Source: CADEED01 sp963711635 (GTDB lineage: Bacteria; Pseudomonadota; Gammaproteobacteria; Steroidobacterales; Steroidobacteraceae). Taken from it: 64,000 nt of DNA. The notes under the pieces were generated by a model. That model saw only the letters and a program-made list of their open reading frames with translations. It ran no database searches and was not told where the DNA came from. The translations under genes and the position numbers were made by a program. Of this stretch, positions 62,789 through 64,000 are shown one piece after another. Every line of letters begins with the position of its first letter. The first letter of the stretch is position 1. The DNA lies in contig CAVQEZ010000001.1 in the NCBI GenBank assembly GCA_963711635.1, forward strand, positions 124,001-188,000. The letters run 5' to 3'.

Positions 62789-64000
62789 TCACGCCTGCCG
62801 TATCGACAAGGCCCGCGGAGGCCGGCACTCGATCCAGTCGATCCGTGACCAGCGTCGCCGCGCCACCGCGCGCAGCACAAACACCACCGCCAGCAGCAGT
62901 GCTTCGATCGCGAAGACCAATGCCAGGTTCACCATGTTCGCGCCCAGCAGCAGCGCCACGGACATGAGCGTGAGCATCACGGCCGCGCCGATGCAGATTT
63001 CCGGCCAACGCAAGCCGCGGGTGAGCATGAATCCGAGGTAAGTACTCGATAAGGTGCCCAGGACCAGCAGCGGCAATCCCCCGACCAACAATTGGCCGGG
63101 AAGCCGCACGTAGCTTCCGATGCCGATCATCAGCGCCAGCAGGATGCCGAGCACCACCGCGTTGTGGCGCCAGAAGGAACGCTCCACCTCCGTGAACAGC
63201 TCGGCCCGCGACGCGCTGCTCCGCAGCCAGAGCGCGCGACTGCGCGACGCGGCCTGCCCCGCCACGGCCGCGGTCACCGTGCTGAAGATGGTCAACACGA
63301 ACAGCCAGATGCCGGGACTGGACGTGCCGGCGCGCGTGGCGATGAGCATGGGGAGCGCCATGGCGCCAACCAGCAACCAGGGGTTGTGCGTGCCGAGGAT
63401 GAGCGCGACTTCCTTGCCCCAGGTGTCGTTTCCAGATGAGCTGCGGAGGTTGGGCCGTAGAGTCGCCAGGATCCGCTCGACCCGGGGCCACCACAGGAAC
63501 CCCGCGCCAAACACAGTCCAGATCACGGCCAGCTGGGTGAGATTCCAGTCGATCGTTGCGCTTTGGTCCTCGAGCTCGCGCGCGGGGACGAACACCACCA
63601 GCAGGATGATGAACAGCGACTTCGCCAGCCCCGCGAGATTTCGCTGGCTGACGTTGAACCACATGATGAGGTACAGCCAGCCGGCGATCAGCGCCACCGA
63701 CGTGTAGATCACTAGCCCCATGTCGACGAGAAAATCCACGGCGCCTGGGTATCTCGACACATCGGCGAGCTTCACGCCGTTGGCGGCGGTATAGGCAATG
63801 GGCGTGATCAGGCCGGCGGGCAACGCGACGATGGCCACGGTGATCAGCGCGCCGGCCAGTAGTTTGACGCGTCCGAAAGGCATCATCTGCAGGGCGTGGC
63901 CCTGCGCCATGCGGCCGAACATCATCGGCATCAAGCCACTGCCCAGGAACAACGCGAGCTGCCCGACGAGCGCGAAGGCCAGCATGTACGCGGTCTGCGG
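62789..64000 (-). CDS. Polytopic inner-membrane protein (5' end outside window)
   Basis: The open frame continues to the right edge (residues PQTAY precede the first Met, 63985), so the true start lies outside. About 10-11 hydrophobic segments, for example FALVGQLALFLGSGLMPMMF, IWLFVLTIFSTVTAAVAG and VVLGILLALMIGIGSYVRL. The C-terminus is basic (RAVARRRWSRIDWIECRPPR). No transporter signature recognised. Confidence 0.8.
   Translation of the reverse strand, partial: PQTAYMLAFALVGQLALFLGSGLMPMMFGRMAQGHALQMMPFGRVKLLAGALITVAIVALPAGLITPIAYTAANGVKLADVSRYPGAVDFLVDMGLVIYTSVALIAGWLYLIMWFNVSQRNLAGLAKSLFIILLVVFVPARELEDQSATIDWNLTQLAVIWTVFGAGFLWWPRVERILATLRPNLRSSSGNDTWGKEVALILGTHNPWLLVGAMALPMLIATRAGTSSPGIWLFVLTIFSTVTAAVAGQAASRSRALWLRSSASRAELFTEVERSFWRHNAVVLGILLALMIGIGSYVRLPGQLLVGGLPLLVLGTLSSTYLGFMLTRGLRWPEICIGAAVMLTLMSVALLLGANMVNLALVFAIEALLLAVVFVLRAVARRRWSRIDWIECRPPRALSIRQA

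Noticed and set aside
1..64000. CRISPR arrays, tRNA or rRNA genes, prophage or IS transposases
   Set aside because: No regularly spaced repeats, cloverleaf-like segments, rRNA words or transposase/integrase motifs were recognised.

Overview
The window is a high-GC stretch (about 65 % by eye) of a Gram-negative chromosome. A gammaproteobacterium of the Steroidobacteraceae/Nevskiales/Xanthomonadales type is my best guess. The reasons are the many secreted lipoproteins, TonB-dependent import, a sulfatase, pectin enzymes, YecR-like and META lipoproteins, and a CmcJ/NvfI-type oxidoreductase. No rRNA, tRNA, CRISPR array, prophage or recognisable transposase gene was seen. The taxonomic call is inference.

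Left part (1-24 kb). A minus-strand operon (8650 to 1) encodes a thioredoxin-like protein, a secreted coiled-coil protein, two large periplasmic TPR proteins, a small secreted protein and an ExbB/ExbD proton-driven pair. This looks like an energised cell-envelope machine. Next comes a redox cassette of surface or periplasmic proteins with CXXCH haem motifs: a DUF1501 protein, a LamG/cytochrome-type lipoprotein and a CXXCH protein on the minus strand, and a divergent lipoprotein resembling the middle domain of hydrazine synthase alpha. This runs into plus-strand genes for an SH3/beta-barrel protein, a second outer-membrane beta-barrel protein, a TlpA-like thioredoxin, a DUF4266 lipoprotein and a DUF3570 outer-membrane protein. 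A GH88/GH105-like hydrolase and the flavin transferase ApbE follow on the minus strand.

Middle part (24-48 kb). These are mostly intact genes: SYLF/YSC84 protein, dienelactone hydrolase, beta-barrel protein, AlkD-like DNA repair, a BTAD-type regulator, a papain-like peptidase divergent from an unknown gene, a large winged-helix/TPR regulator, an AAC(6')-like acetyltransferase, an alpha/beta hydrolase that lacks its serine nucleophile, a 516-bp repeat element built on a 47-bp inverted repeat, a CPBP protease coupled to an amidohydrolase, TetR, a sulfatase plus TonB receptor locus, a Tat-exported epimerase and a LysR regulator.

Right part (49-64 kb). A secreted protein with a duplicated domain, DUF1772, and a tight minus-strand operon of CmcJ/NvfI oxidoreductase, ThuA-like protein and a PQQ-propeller/cytochrome c dehydrogenase. 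Then a DUF4184 membrane protein, a PL3 pectate lyase with an operator-like repeat upstream, MsrA, a methyltransferase, small lipoproteins, an LplT-PlsC-type fusion, a RIO-like kinase, DUF2059 and a polytopic membrane protein cut by the right edge.

An important caveat: many genes in 1-24 kb and 49-51.6 kb are broken by single-base frameshifts and one in-frame stop, although the protein clearly continues in another frame. The middle is almost free of them. This looks more like locally poor sequence than true decay, so those genes are given as single features spanning the breaks.
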